A stretch of 64,000 nucleotides of DNA from Thysanoteuthis rhombus (Eukaryota > Mollusca > Cephalopoda > Oegopsida > Thysanoteuthidae): positions 63,775,116 through 63,839,115 of the forward strand of contig OY735209.1 in NCBI GenBank assembly GCA_963457665.1. Reading direction: 5' to 3'. The notes below the pieces were generated by a model. That model saw nothing but the letters and a program-made list of their open reading frames with translations, was not told where the DNA came from and made no database searches. Positions within the stretch are counted from its first letter, which is position 1; every line of letters begins with the position of its first letter. Positions 53,232 through 64,000 of the stretch are shown one piece after another. The position numbers and the translations under genes are program-made.

Positions 53232-53296
53232 CACGAGGTAGGACTGCAACCTTCGCTTCAGATCTCCGGTATCCTACCTCTGAGCTACGGAACTAC
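53232..53296 (-). repeat. tRNA-derived SINE head
   Basis: On the minus strand TAGCTCAGAGGTAGGATACC (53288-53269) is an almost ideal A box, and GGTTGCAGTCCTACC (53251-53237) is a fair B box about 17 nt later in the anticodon-arm spacing. The T stem pairs with one mismatch, but the acceptor stem does not close correctly. This fits a SINE promoter region. The predicted body runs left to the short (TA)n at 53121-53150. Confidence 0.7.
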
Positions 53297-53387
53297 ACGG
53301 TCAGTAAGGCTGAATTTAAGCAATATATTTATTTACGCATAAATTCCTTATCCACCAGAGTGCTTTATTCCTATGGAAGAACATTGC

Positions 53388-53409
53388 ATATATATATATA
53401 TATATCTAC

Positions 53410-53499
<90 letters not shown>
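53388..53499. repeat. (TA)n microsatellite
   Basis: TA with C and G interruptions. Confidence 0.98.
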
Positions 53500-53693
53500 C
53501 ACTCATGTTTTTCCATCTTTCTGTCTATCACTCCGTCTGTTGGTCACCCACTTTGTTGGCGGAGGTAAATCATTTCCTTGAGTAAAACATCGTTCTATGA
53601 TAACAAGGACTCAGATGCAATCATTGTATATTTACATTTGGCAACGAAGTAGGAGAGTTAAATGCATTTGGTCACGTATTTCTGTCAGTCTTT

Positions 53694-54060
53694 CCACGTG
53701 ATATCTCTGAAAGTACTGGATGGATTCCAATTAAACTCCGTAGAAAGATAATCGAGAGAGGATGTAGCGGTAAAATTTGGAGAAAGATCCACAATTTTTT
53801 TTTTCTTTGATTGAGGAGTACTTTTCTTTTTTTTCCCTCATGCCTTTCCACACGGTATCTCCAGAAGTCCCCAATGATTTATTATGGACTTTCGAGAGAG
53901 GATTTATGATTGATGCGAATTAAGTGAATGAATCTTGGAGCAGATCCATGTATGATTACTTCCACTACGCCCTAGTAATATGTCGATGCAGCATAATATC
54001 GCCAAAGTTTTATATCACTCTTCACAGAATCAACAAATTTTCTCAATGATTTTCTATGAT
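53694..54060 (+). repeat. GATATCTC dispersed repeat, tandem copies 3 and 4
   Basis: CCACGTGATATCTCTGAAAG at 53694 and CCACACGGTATCTCCAGAAG at 53848 begin two related units about 154 bp apart. A weaker ATAATATCGCCAAAG at about 53994 may start a third. GAGAGAGGAT follows each of the first two units at a similar offset. Confidence 0.6.
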
Positions 54061-55299
54061 ATTTTTGCGAAGAGTAGGATATGGAACACGGAAGGAGTGT
54101 TCCAATTTTCGGGTGCATCCATACCCAATTACCTCCCCTGAAAATAGTGACGGAAGAGGGATGCGTTCTCTGAGTGCTTCTCAATTTTTAATGCATTTTC
54201 TTCAAAGTGAAAAACAGATTGATAAATATATTATCGTATATTTGAAGGCTAAATCATGAGTTTTGCGTCTGCTGAAGTTTTCTGATTTGTTGAAGGGAAA
54301 GACAAACTTAATCAACTCGTGTCTGCACGAGAATTTTTTTTTTCTCAGGAATGTACTTTTAAAAAAAAAGATAGATTCATCCGATAATTTGGAGACATTC
54401 TGTTTTAATTTTTCTTCTCAACTTATCTGAACAGGAATTTTCGCAGCTGTTTTACATAGATAGAGTACTTGCCATAAATTATCATACAAATGCACATTTT
54501 GCTTCTAATCACTCGGTTTTGAGATATAAAAAACGGCGACTTCGTACAATTAGACCGAATTATATGGCAACCAACTTTACAATGCATGCATCTGGTCATG
54601 TTTTGTGGTTCTAGATAATAAATTGCCATAAGAATTTTAATAAACAGAATTACTCTGTTAAATGAAATTGAAAGATTTTTTTGTATTTCTAAAATCGATC
54701 AATGAGATTGAAAGGTGAATTCTAATTCGGTTTTAAATCTTTCATGGCCTCTGAAAACTTGGAAAATAAACATAGATTTTGTTCATGCTCAAATGTGTTT
54801 GCTATACTCTTTTAAAAGTACCGGTCAAATTTGGTGAGAAAAGAAGGTTCCGGTCTTCTGTTTCCTAATTTTGACTTAGTGAACAGCATTCACTTATCCA
54901 AGTATCATTGATTGTTCATTTTTACACATTTTATTGACTCCGAAAATCTCCTTCACTTCACACTCACCAAAATTGCAGTATGATTATTTAATCAGACGAA
55001 AGATGCAAACGGCCCAATCATTTTGCACACGAATCTGGGATCACTTGAAAAATTAATGCATGCTTTACTATAACTCATTTTTCAAAATTAGACATGAATA
55101 TCTATCACTAAGGATATAAGTGACTTGTGTTGAATTGACGTCCATCGTTTATTTTAGTGTGATGACATGAAGCAAGTACCTCACCAAGATTCCAAAACTT
55201 TTTATTTTTATTTTGTTCCATTCTGACGAAGCTGAAAATAGCAGAACTTGAGAACTATCACAATTTGTGAGTTTTCCATATCGTCGCTTCTAATATTAA
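54061..55299. other. AT-rich, no recognised gene
   Basis: Short frames at 53972-54259 and 54423-54629 without motifs. Confidence 0.5.
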
Positions 55300-55332
55300 C
55301 ACACACACACACGCACATATATATATACATAT
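55300..55332. repeat. (CA)n-(TA)n microsatellite
   Basis: Short CA run passing into TA. Confidence 0.95.
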
Positions 55333-55724
55333 CAGAAAATGGACATTTGAAACCCCAGTAATATTATAAGTATATTGACATTTTGGTAGAAACTATATTT
55401 TGTTCGATACTGTTGTAGCTAATCATGTATCATTGGATTAAGTAATCGTTCGCATCCAGAAGTAAAGAGTCATATATTTTTTGATGGTAATAATCCTGTC
55501 ACGATTATCAATAAGGATGGCTATTTTCAAGATAGATTTTATCAGAGAAAATATAGTAAAGATACAAAAAAAGTCGAAAAAAGATCCTTATGTAGTATTT
55601 CGATGTCAATGCATTCTCCCGAAGAGATGTTTTAGACTTTGAAAAAGCGTATAAAGCTGTTCTGCCGACGTTTGTTTCTGTTTTTCTCATCTTTCATATA
55701 TATTTCATATTTATATATGTCTAA

Positions 55725-55727
<3 letters not shown>
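55333..55727. other. No recognised gene
   Basis: AT-rich background. Confidence 0.5.
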
Positions 55728-55788
<61 letters not shown>

Positions 55789-55798
55789 TGTGTGTGTG
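55728..55798. repeat. (TA)n-(TG)n microsatellite
   Basis: TA run passing into a short TG run. Confidence 0.98.
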
Positions 55799-56029
55799 AA
55801 CAAATGAAATCGACTCAGGGGCAAAAGTATACGGATACCTAATTAGTCAATTAATCAATCCATAGATAAATTAATTAGTACGCTACACATGTTTCAGGAG
55901 GAGTTCCCATCTCCAAATCATGTGTGTTACTTAAAGTATAGTAGAAAACCAATTTAGTATTACATTATTCGATTCAAAAACCAAAATCGAGATCAAGAAA
56001 CAGTATCCTATGTAGATCATAATGGTGAG

Positions 56030-58167
56030 TCTAGACTGTGATGTGTCTGAAGATGACTGTGTTCTTGAGCATTGGTTTCCATGGATCCTGGGTAAGTGGA
56101 TAGTAGTTTGATGTTAGACCGTTTGAGTACTTAGTAAGTAGTTTCGGATGAGGCTATTGATAATCCAGATAGTCGAGTATGGGGGTCCTTGTTATGTATA
56201 ATCAAAAGTCTTTAGAGAAATGTAGATTCTGTATCCTCAATGGTCATCGGGGATGTTATGAAAAGTCTGATGGCTCTGAGTTTTATAAATGAAATACCAT
56301 GCAAGGGTTTCGACGTGTAAGAGTCTGTATAGGGTTCCAAACGTTGGATATACATAAAAGGGGATTTGGAGCGGATGAGGGGTCGTCTTTGGGAATGACA
56401 GTTTACGAATATTATAGGGTGCTTGGACCTGGGTACGAGTATAAAGTATTGTCAACGAATATAGAGTAATAAGGATTGAAATGATTATGGCGCAGGGGAT
56501 ATGTGTGCTTACAGTTATTTAGTTTAGTGCTGAGTCCATTATGAGAGAGAGTTCCAAATTTGATTATCAACACACATAAATACAGACACGTAGTTCTAGT
56601 TGTTTAGTTTTCTTGGGATGTGTATTTCTTTTTATGTTTTCAATGATTGTGAATCTCGTGTCTGTATCGAACTTGTGGCTGGGAATGCAGAAGTGTAGTT
56701 TTACTGGGAGTAGATTGGTGTGGTTTGGTTATTTAAATTTGCGCATATAGTCATTAGGTTTAAGTTGAATTGCCACTCAGACTTGCCTACGTATTGTAAT
56801 TTACATTTAAGGAGGTAGACGATATTTTGCTGCTGCGGTTAGAATTATGGTATATGTAGAAAACCTTGTTAGTGGTTGATCTAATGGGTGCAGCAAAGAA
56901 AAATCCTCTTATAGCGGGACTGGTAGAATTTAACGATTTTAGGAATGGCGTTTTTTGATACTTTGTTGTTTATTATAATGTTACAGCTTGTTTTTACATA
57001 TTTTTGATGTTTCCGGGTCTGAAGTTGGTGATGACACATGGTTCTAAGAATAATTCTGTTTTGACTGTCAATATATTCAATATCTTATTACTTATAGGTG
57101 TCTGCAATTGGAGAGTATTTCCAAAAGTGTTAATGAGCGGTCTGTGGCCATATTTTTTTGTTAGAGAATTTGAAGGTTTCTCCTCTGGGTACTATAGTGG
57201 CCTTTTTTATTTGGTTATACGTATTTTCCGGTAAATATCCTCGTTCAGTAAAATACTGTTGTAAATTATAGTTTTCTCTTTTGAGCTCACCATCTATAGA
57301 GCAAACTCTCCTACAGTTTAATCCCAGTGAAAATTGCATTTCCCCCGGTTTGGGGATGGCCATCTTAGAGTAAGGAAAGTTGTGAGTGTCTGAAAGTTTT
57401 GTATGAAAGGTAATCCTGAGGTTCCTATTATCATCTATATTTATGCAAGTATCTAGAGAGGATATGGAGTCAGTGGATTTCTCGTGGTCGAATGTAATAG
57501 TTGTTAGTGTCGGAAAGTTTAGTTTAAAGGGTAGTTTTGAGGTTTCTATTATCATCCATATTCATGCAAGTATCTAGGAAGGGTATGAGGTCAGTAAATT
57601 TCTCGTAATCAAATTTGATAGACTCATAAGTAGAGTTTATGTGTGTAGAGAATTCATCTAACTCTATATATAAAGAGAATATCATCTGTATATCTGAAAT
57701 GCATTCTTTGTCTCCCTCTGGGTATATATTGATCTCTTCGAATTCGCCAATGAAAATGTTAGCATAGCAGGGGGCACATAGGACAGCCTTTCATCTGGAG
57801 GGAATGTTTATTATCAAAGTTGAGAGTTAGAATGCGCAGCATAAGGATGGTTATCATTCATGCTTTGGGCTTCTTTGACGGGTACACTATGTTATTCATG
57901 TTCGATATCAGAATATAGGGATCCAACGTCCATATAGAGTAGAATTACTTTTTCTGGATTTTTTTTGATTTGTCCGATTCTGTTCAAGGGGTCAGTGGTG
58001 TTGCATATGTAGGATTTAACTTGTGTAGCTATGGTTGGATGTGGTGGTTCTCATATTTCAATAGTTTTGTGGTATGGAAATTAGGATAAGAAATGGCTAG
58101 TCTACTGGGGTTATTTAATTCGCAGATTTTCGGAAGAAAGTAAACCCTAACAGGTTTAGTGGAATTC

Positions 58168-58170
<3 letters not shown>
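56030..58170 (-). pseudogene. Penelope-like element with GIY-YIG nuclease, relic (copy 3)
   Basis: The best Penelope-like copy. Read on the minus strand, KPVRVYFLPKICELNNPSR (about 58165-58105) matches the hallmark FLPKIHKxxxPxRPI. VILLYMDVGSLYSDIEHE (about 57950-57895) matches LxTxDVxSLYTNIPHxE with a catalytic Asp. LCAPCYANIFIGEFEE (about 57780-57735) matches MAPxYANIFMGxLE, and a broken DIQMIF stands in place of YIDDIF. CRRVCSIDGELKR and RGYLPENTYNQI (57325-57215) follow. After the linker, NIVYLLKCKLQYVGKSEWQF (about 56855-56795) is the GIY-YIG signature as VYL...YVG, then FDTDTRFTIIENIK (about 56690-56648), and NGLSTKLN closes the protein near 56540. The rest to about 56030 may be 3' UTR. 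Stops and shifts are frequent; the 5' end is cut at (TA)n. Confidence 0.85.
57392..57632. repeat. 120-bp tandem duplication inside Penelope copy 3
   Basis: The stretch from about 57392 is repeated from about 57513. Both units contain CTATTATCATC, then ATGCAAGTATCTAG, then TCAGT and TTTCTCGT in the same order. The unit codes a segment beginning LDTCINIDDNRNL on the minus strand. Confidence 0.85.

Positions 58171-58226
<56 letters not shown>
58171..58226. repeat. (TA)n microsatellite at the 5' edge of Penelope copy 3
   Basis: Pure TA that starts exactly where the minus-strand element sequence stops. Confidence 0.98.
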
Positions 58227-58228
<2 letters not shown>

Positions 58229-58726
58229 TCGTCAGTAATCTATCGTTCGTCGTTTGACATACACTTCCCTAAGGATTAACTTGACCTTTCTCTCATGGGG
58301 GTTGCAGGGCCAGTACTTTCTGAACTTGTCTGGTTTGGCTCTCCATCTTCTGCCGGCCTCGGTTTTGCATGTGATCTCTGCAGACACATTTTGTAATGTT
58401 TCAGCTCAGTCGGTGACTTTTGGGCTGGTGCATTCGTTGCACACTCTTATTTTTAGGATCAATGGGATTTTTTTGTTCTTCGAGGTTGAAATTGCTCTGT
58501 TGGAGGCTTACCCCCACCGAGCGAATATTTGCATGATTTTTTCATATTTGTTCATCAGGTCCTTACCTCAAAATGTTATGTCTCTTCAGTCAAATACTTT
58601 CCAATGATGTAATCCGTGTATTTTTCCAGTGGTCGTTATGCTTCATACATATCATTGTACCTTGTGTGATTTTTTTCTTTCCAGGATCAGTTTTTACTAT
58701 GTAACCGTTTTCAAGATAGGAAATCA

Positions 58727-58729
<3 letters not shown>
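58227..58729. other. Unassigned 117-codon plus frame
   Basis: The frame 58254-58607 has a hydrophobic, Leu/Phe-rich translation and GC slightly above background, bounded by two (TA)n tracts. The minus strand is protein-like but frame-broken (for example KTEAGRRWRAKPDKF). No family recognised. Confidence 0.25.
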
Positions 58730-58800
<71 letters not shown>

Positions 58801-58801
58801 A
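58730..58801. repeat. (TA)n microsatellite
   Basis: Pure TA run. Confidence 0.98.
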
Positions 58802-59171
58802 ATCGTCACAAATGCAATATAATATAATGCGATATCCGACACGTGGTGGGGTTATTCTATAAAGTCTCTATACATTCAACCTCAAACATGGATTCATTTG
58901 ATGTAGAGGACTATACTGCACCTAACTAATCTATATTTATAACCATCAACAAGCACAGCATTCCTATCAAATTAAACAAAAAAAACATTAAGCCATGACG
59001 ATCCACTAAACAAAAATATATCTATACAGTTAGAATGAAAAGAAGGTTCACCACCTGAAAAAACGGACCCCAAAAATGTCGTAAATAGAAATCCAACATA
59101 TACAAAATCATTTGCCTGAAGAAGCCGAAACAGGACAGAAACATAAACGTGTTCGTGTAGAGAATCGTAAC

Positions 59172-59175
<4 letters not shown>
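58802..59175. other. No recognised gene
   Basis: Ordinary composition. Confidence 0.5.
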
Positions 59176-59247
<72 letters not shown>

Positions 59248-59253
59248 GGATAC

Positions 59254-59303
<50 letters not shown>

Positions 59304-59304
59304 G
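59176..59304. repeat. (TA)n-(TG)n microsatellite
   Basis: Long TA run, short break, then TG. Confidence 0.98.
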
Positions 59305-60080
<776 letters not shown>

Positions 60081-60164
60081 GTGTAGGGGGGAGGGTTGTG
60101 CATATATACATGCATTCGTATCTTTATACGTGTAATTCGGTGAATGTTTATGAACGCATGTGTT

Positions 60165-60168
<4 letters not shown>

Positions 60169-60204
<36 letters not shown>

Positions 60205-60209
60205 TGTGT
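60169..60209. repeat. (TG)n microsatellite
   Basis: TG run following a short TATATA. Confidence 0.96.
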
Positions 60210-61839
60210 CTTTGAGGTGTGTCCATGTGTAGATATACGTGTATATTTGCAATAATGACATTGTAAAAGCCTCTAATAGACTTCCTATCCAATCTACCTA
60301 TATTCAAGTATATATGGGTATTTATTCACATACGTGTGTTAATCTGTCTGTATCTACCTACGATGTCATTCCATCGCCTCCTGTTGTAAACATTCAAACT
60401 ATCGAATTTTTTTTATCATTTTGATCATTTGTTTACTGTAATCAACAACTTCTTCATTATTAGAATTCCAAATCCGGTATTTGTATACGTATGTGTGTGT
60501 AAATGCGTATGAAGTATGTGTTTGTACATACATATGTGTACGTTCGTGAATATTTGTATGTGTGTGTGCGTGTGTGTGCTGATGTGCAGGTGACTTTATG
60601 CATATGTATGGGTGTATGCGTGTACACCTATTGCCAATAGACTTATTAACAAGGAAAGGAAGAACATCTCCCAATTTCTAAGGACATCTCACTCATTGAC
60701 CATAAGCCACGGATGACAGATTTATTACAGGACCCATCTTCTGACTCCGTCACCCTGGAAACGTAACACGTATCTCTGAATCTACTAATCTCGTTCTCTT
60801 TAAAAGATCTCATTTGAACAAGTTGGGGTAGGTTTTTTTCCTGTTACTCGCAAATACAACCATGAAAATAAACCTTTTCACTAAATATCTCAGCTATTAA
60901 ATATGAATTTATCACCAACCAACGTCGCTATTTCTCACTTTTTACTCATCTTTCACACTTATCGATTTTATGGTTCCTATATTTTGTAGGGGGAGAGTAG
61001 GAAATAACTACTGGTTGTATGTGGTGCATAGATGCTGGCGAAGACAAAGGACTTCGCTTCAACATAAATTCAATACATAAACATTTATGACGATACAGGA
61101 CTGAAATAGAAATACATATGAGACAACCTCGACACAATTGTGTTAAGAGGAGAGAAGAGAAGATGGAAGAAAAGTTTCATGATAGTTATAGTCTTGTGTA
61201 TGGAGTAGAGGTGTCCAAACTGTTTTGAATCCATGAGGCTTGGAGCTTTCCGAGAAATGGTTTCAGTGCGTATGCCTGACTACCAAGTTCTGTGCAATAT
61301 ATTTGTGATCACGTGTGAGCAACTTGGGGGTCTATCTCTGATGCAGGGAAACACACGACGGACAACTATGTAAGACAGAAATCCACGTACGCTTCTCAAA
61401 TTAAGTAGATTTGGAAGATAGGGAAAACACTAAAGTTTGGATCGGCTTGGAGGCCAGTGTAATGCTATCAATCCTGGGAAGGAGGTGAGAAAGAGGGAGA
61501 GTAACTGGATAGAAGTGCCGGGGCAAAAAGAGCAATTAAACACGTGTGCTCAGGGCTTTTAAAGGGAGCTGTCGTCGGAAGTGACGTCTTTGACATTTTG
61601 CTATAAGAAAGGTTTCGTATTTAATTCTCAACTGAAAGTCTAAGGGGTGCCACGCACTTATTCGGCCTCTCTAGTGGAGTTCCGATCATTTTCTATGTAT
61701 ATATATTTAAAGAGAAAGACAGGAATACAGAGAGACAGGCAGAGACCAAGATATATAAGCAAGCAAGGAAGCTTATTATCATGTAGTTATTGAGATCCCT
61801 TGGGATCCCATTTTTTTTTTATAGAAGTATTATGATTAC
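60210..61839. other. Long stretch without a recognised gene
   Basis: TG-rich decay at 60485-60620. GGTGTCCAAACTGTTTT at 61210 resembles hAT-type terminal wording but no partner end is found. The remainder is ordinary. Confidence 0.5.
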
Positions 61840-62030
61840 TGCATTTCAATCTCCTGTGATTTTATTTTGTTCGAGGTAAAAGAAGAGTTGGGTAACTTTT
61901 TGATAATTACTTGAGCAGCTTTTTTCATTATGTCAGTGGTGATGTTACCGGAGCCTTCACTTTTTTCTATTTGTTTGATGGCTTACTTCACCTCCCAGGG
62001 AGTAACTCCTGGGAAATATTCAGATTGGTT
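61840..62030 (-). pseudogene. RTE-type LINE fragment, N-terminal reverse transcriptase (copy G)
   Basis: Minus-strand translation gives VTPWEVK then AIKQIEKSEGSGNITTDIM (about 62012-61925). This corresponds to the EVKxAIKxMKNGKAPGxDxIT region, as in copy B. KKAAQVIIKKL continues the match. Only this short segment survives. Confidence 0.65.
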
Positions 62031-62109
62031 GTTCATGATTTTTATATTTTGTTCATTTTTCGAAAAAAAAAAAAAAAACTCTCAAAAAAGTGATCACGAA
62101 CTGAATCAA

Positions 62110-62875
62110 CAAAACATTAGATAAAAAACAAACTATTTGAACAAGCTGGCTCCAGAGGGAACTACTCAATGTCTTTTTCGCTGAGAATTCCCATGACCCC
62201 GGATGATGCACAATTGACATAATCAGTGAGGCAAGAAAGTCAGCGTCCCCATAAAATTCAGTAGAAAAAAATTCATGTATAACGGATACGTTGAAGACAA
62301 AGATACAACAATCGAAATCGAAGATGTTAAACTAAAGAAAGACCACTACGTCGACCTAAGACATCGAATCTCCATGAAATCTTCTAAAGAAGAAGGAGTT
62401 AAGCAAAGCATCACATTATGTTGGCCAGCTTTCGGCAGGTTAAGCCCAACCCCCAAGAACAAGAAAATTGTGCTAGTGTTAAAGAATAAGGTATACAACT
62501 AATTCATCTTCCGTCACCTATGGAGCTGAAACAATGAACCTAACCAAGAGACAGACAAACACATTGGGAGCCTCTAAAGAAGCACAAGAGGGAATCATAC
62601 TAAACCTTAAGCAGAGAGATCATAAGACAGCACAGTACATTAGAAGAAAAACAAGAGTCTGAGATATCATAGAATCTATAAGAAAACTCAGACATGTTGC
62701 AAAAATTGCAGATAACTGATGGACGTAAGGTCTCACAATATGGATCCCCATGAATCACATGAGAAATTGGGATCGAAAAAATATAAAATGGTTTGACAAT
62801 CACCTTGATGCCCTACGATACAGAGGTCTAGTGAATCTTGAGGAAAGTTTATGTCCAACAATGGACGCTAAAAGG

Positions 62876-62880
<5 letters not shown>
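62110..62880 (+). pseudogene. RTE-type LINE C-terminal half (copy H)
   Basis: After a decayed ISEARKS block (about 62218-62245), a 75-codon frame gives IEIEDVKLKKDHYVDLRHRI and SMKSSKEEGVK (62293-62405). YGAETMNLTKRQTN follows at about 62519, then a broken RRKTRVRDIIESIRKLRH and WIPMNHMRNWGR. The copy ends with VNLEESLCPTMDAKR at about 62830-62875. This is the usual order of the RTE C-terminal part, ending at the LCPTTD-type terminus, where a (TA)n tract takes the place of the expected GATGATG tail. The copy is inactive through stops and frameshifts. Confidence 0.85.
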
Positions 62881-62944
<64 letters not shown>

Positions 62945-62956
62945 GTATATATATAT
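62878..62956. repeat. (TA)n microsatellite at the 3' end of RTE copy H
   Basis: Pure TA starting within a few bases of the last recognisable element codon. Confidence 0.98.
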
Positions 62957-63449
62957 AATTGAAGGTTGAGTTATCAATGCTTGGAAAGTGGATACATCGT
63001 AAATATTCAGACACGAAATGTCCCTGATGTTATTGTATACATTTTCTTTTCCATTTTTCTTTCCAAATTTCTGTCATATGTCAGTAAGATTGATAACAAT
63101 CGATAGCCCAATCTTTAAGAAATCTCTTTCCGATGCCAGGCAAGGGTCAGAGTTAGCGATTTCATTCTGAGTGGCTTCAGCGAGATCAAATCCTTGCAAC
63201 AAGATCAAGAGACCTCGTTGAACTGAAGGCAGGAATCAAAGATTGTTGGGCAAACATCCCACTAATTTGTTGCCGACGTAGAAAATTACTGTGTCAATTT
63301 CTGACTCGGCTACAGTGTTATAAAAGGGTTGGTTCGCATACAGAGAACAGTGAAATAATTCTTTTTTGGATCTGTGAAAATATGAATGACAAAATACTGA
63401 AACATGTTGATTTATGTGAACCAAGTTTCAAAGTTTTTTTCGTCTGTTT
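62957..63449. other. No recognised gene
   Basis: Ordinary composition between two RTE fragments. Confidence 0.4.
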
Positions 63450-63760
63450 GTTGCTGATATATTAAAAGACAACACAGCAGACATTTGTTAGAGAAAAGAG
63501 TCGAGGATGTCATTGGATCCAGTATAAAGATGAAACAAGCAATGGACAGGCCATGCTGAAAGAATGTCAGACAACTTCTGGGCAACACGACTCGGAAAAT
63601 GGATCCCCAGAGATCATATGCAAGATTATGGCCGACTAAAAAAAAAAACAAAAACAAAAAAGGAAAAAAAGTGATGTGATGATTTACACAAGTTCAGAAA
63701 ATATGGCACTGAGGTCTGGAAAAATACTGACATTAATATACTAATGCTTAGTACAAGAAC
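63450..63760 (+). pseudogene. RTE-type LINE C-terminal fragment (copy I)
   Basis: Frames give RQHSRHLLEKRVEDVIGSS (about 63467-63522), then WTGHAERMSDNFWATRLGKW and IPRDHMQDYGRLKKK (about 63544-63645). After an A-rich break, DDLHKFRKYGTEVWK follows near 63680. This is the WAGHVxRMxDNRW ... RGRPxxRWxDD segment of the element's C-terminus. The basic GRPK stretch has grown into a poly-A-rich run. Confidence 0.75.
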
Positions 63761-64000
63761 ACTTCTATGATAATGATACAGTAATTAAAGGCTGAGTTAA
63801 CGATTACCCTCCAGTGTTTATAGTTTAAGTACATTATTGCTATTGCCAATTTTTCAAACAAATTATAATCCCAAGAAGAAAAAAATTTATAAATTGTACT
63901 ATAATATCAGAGTATATTTAAAACAAGGGTGAATATGGAGAAAATGGCATATGTTGCATGACAAATATTGCGAAAGTCGTCTAAAGTGACACAAAATATC
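63761..64000. other. No recognised gene
   Basis: AT-rich; a LINE tail may be included but is not clear. Confidence 0.4.

Overview
The window looks like non-coding DNA from a large, AT-rich, repeat-laden animal genome. No intact multi-domain gene, rRNA gene, functional tRNA or bacterial-type operon is visible. The repeat content suggests a mollusc, and most likely a cephalopod such as an octopus or squid. The clues are dozens of long (TA)n, (CA)n/(TG)n and (GA)n microsatellites, heavily decayed RTE-type LINE relics, Penelope-like elements with a GIY-YIG nuclease domain, tRNA-derived SINE heads and a TTAGGG-type interstitial telomere block. The lineage call is an inference from repeat content, not from a diagnostic gene.

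Layout. Bases 1-985 carry an array of 79-bp units followed by a conserved body; a second copy lies at 21735-22420. An RTE reverse-transcriptase relic (+) is at 2276-2790. A 72-bp minisatellite is at 4461-4641. A longer RTE relic (-) runs 13195-14650. A pyrimidine-rich tract with a 14-bp tandem repeat fills 16030-16560, and a TTAGGG block abuts a (TA)n tract at 18131. Three small, higher-GC patches with open frames but no recognised product lie near 22.7, 25.4 and 28.8 kb. A Penelope fragment and a 120-bp in-frame minisatellite lie at 31.0-31.7 kb. A 23-bp inverted repeat encloses a microsatellite at 35067-35160, and a perfect 39-bp foldback is at 43251-43344. RTE fragments recur at 26.4, 36.4, 41.4, 51.8, 61.8, 62.2 and 63.5 kb. 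A 5S-rRNA-like segment is at 50570-50668. Penelope relics occupy 45.2-46.7 kb and, best preserved, 56.0-58.2 kb.

The elements do not form a pathway. All autonomous coding regions are interrupted by stops and frameshifts, so the RTE and Penelope copies are dead. Structure that recognised families do not explain is the main interest: the paired 79-bp array element with a 59-nt invariant core, the two inverted repeats, the consistent CA-TA-TG polarity of compound microsatellites, and element ends that merge directly into (TA)n tracts. All identifications come from reading the sequence and translated frames; no search was run.
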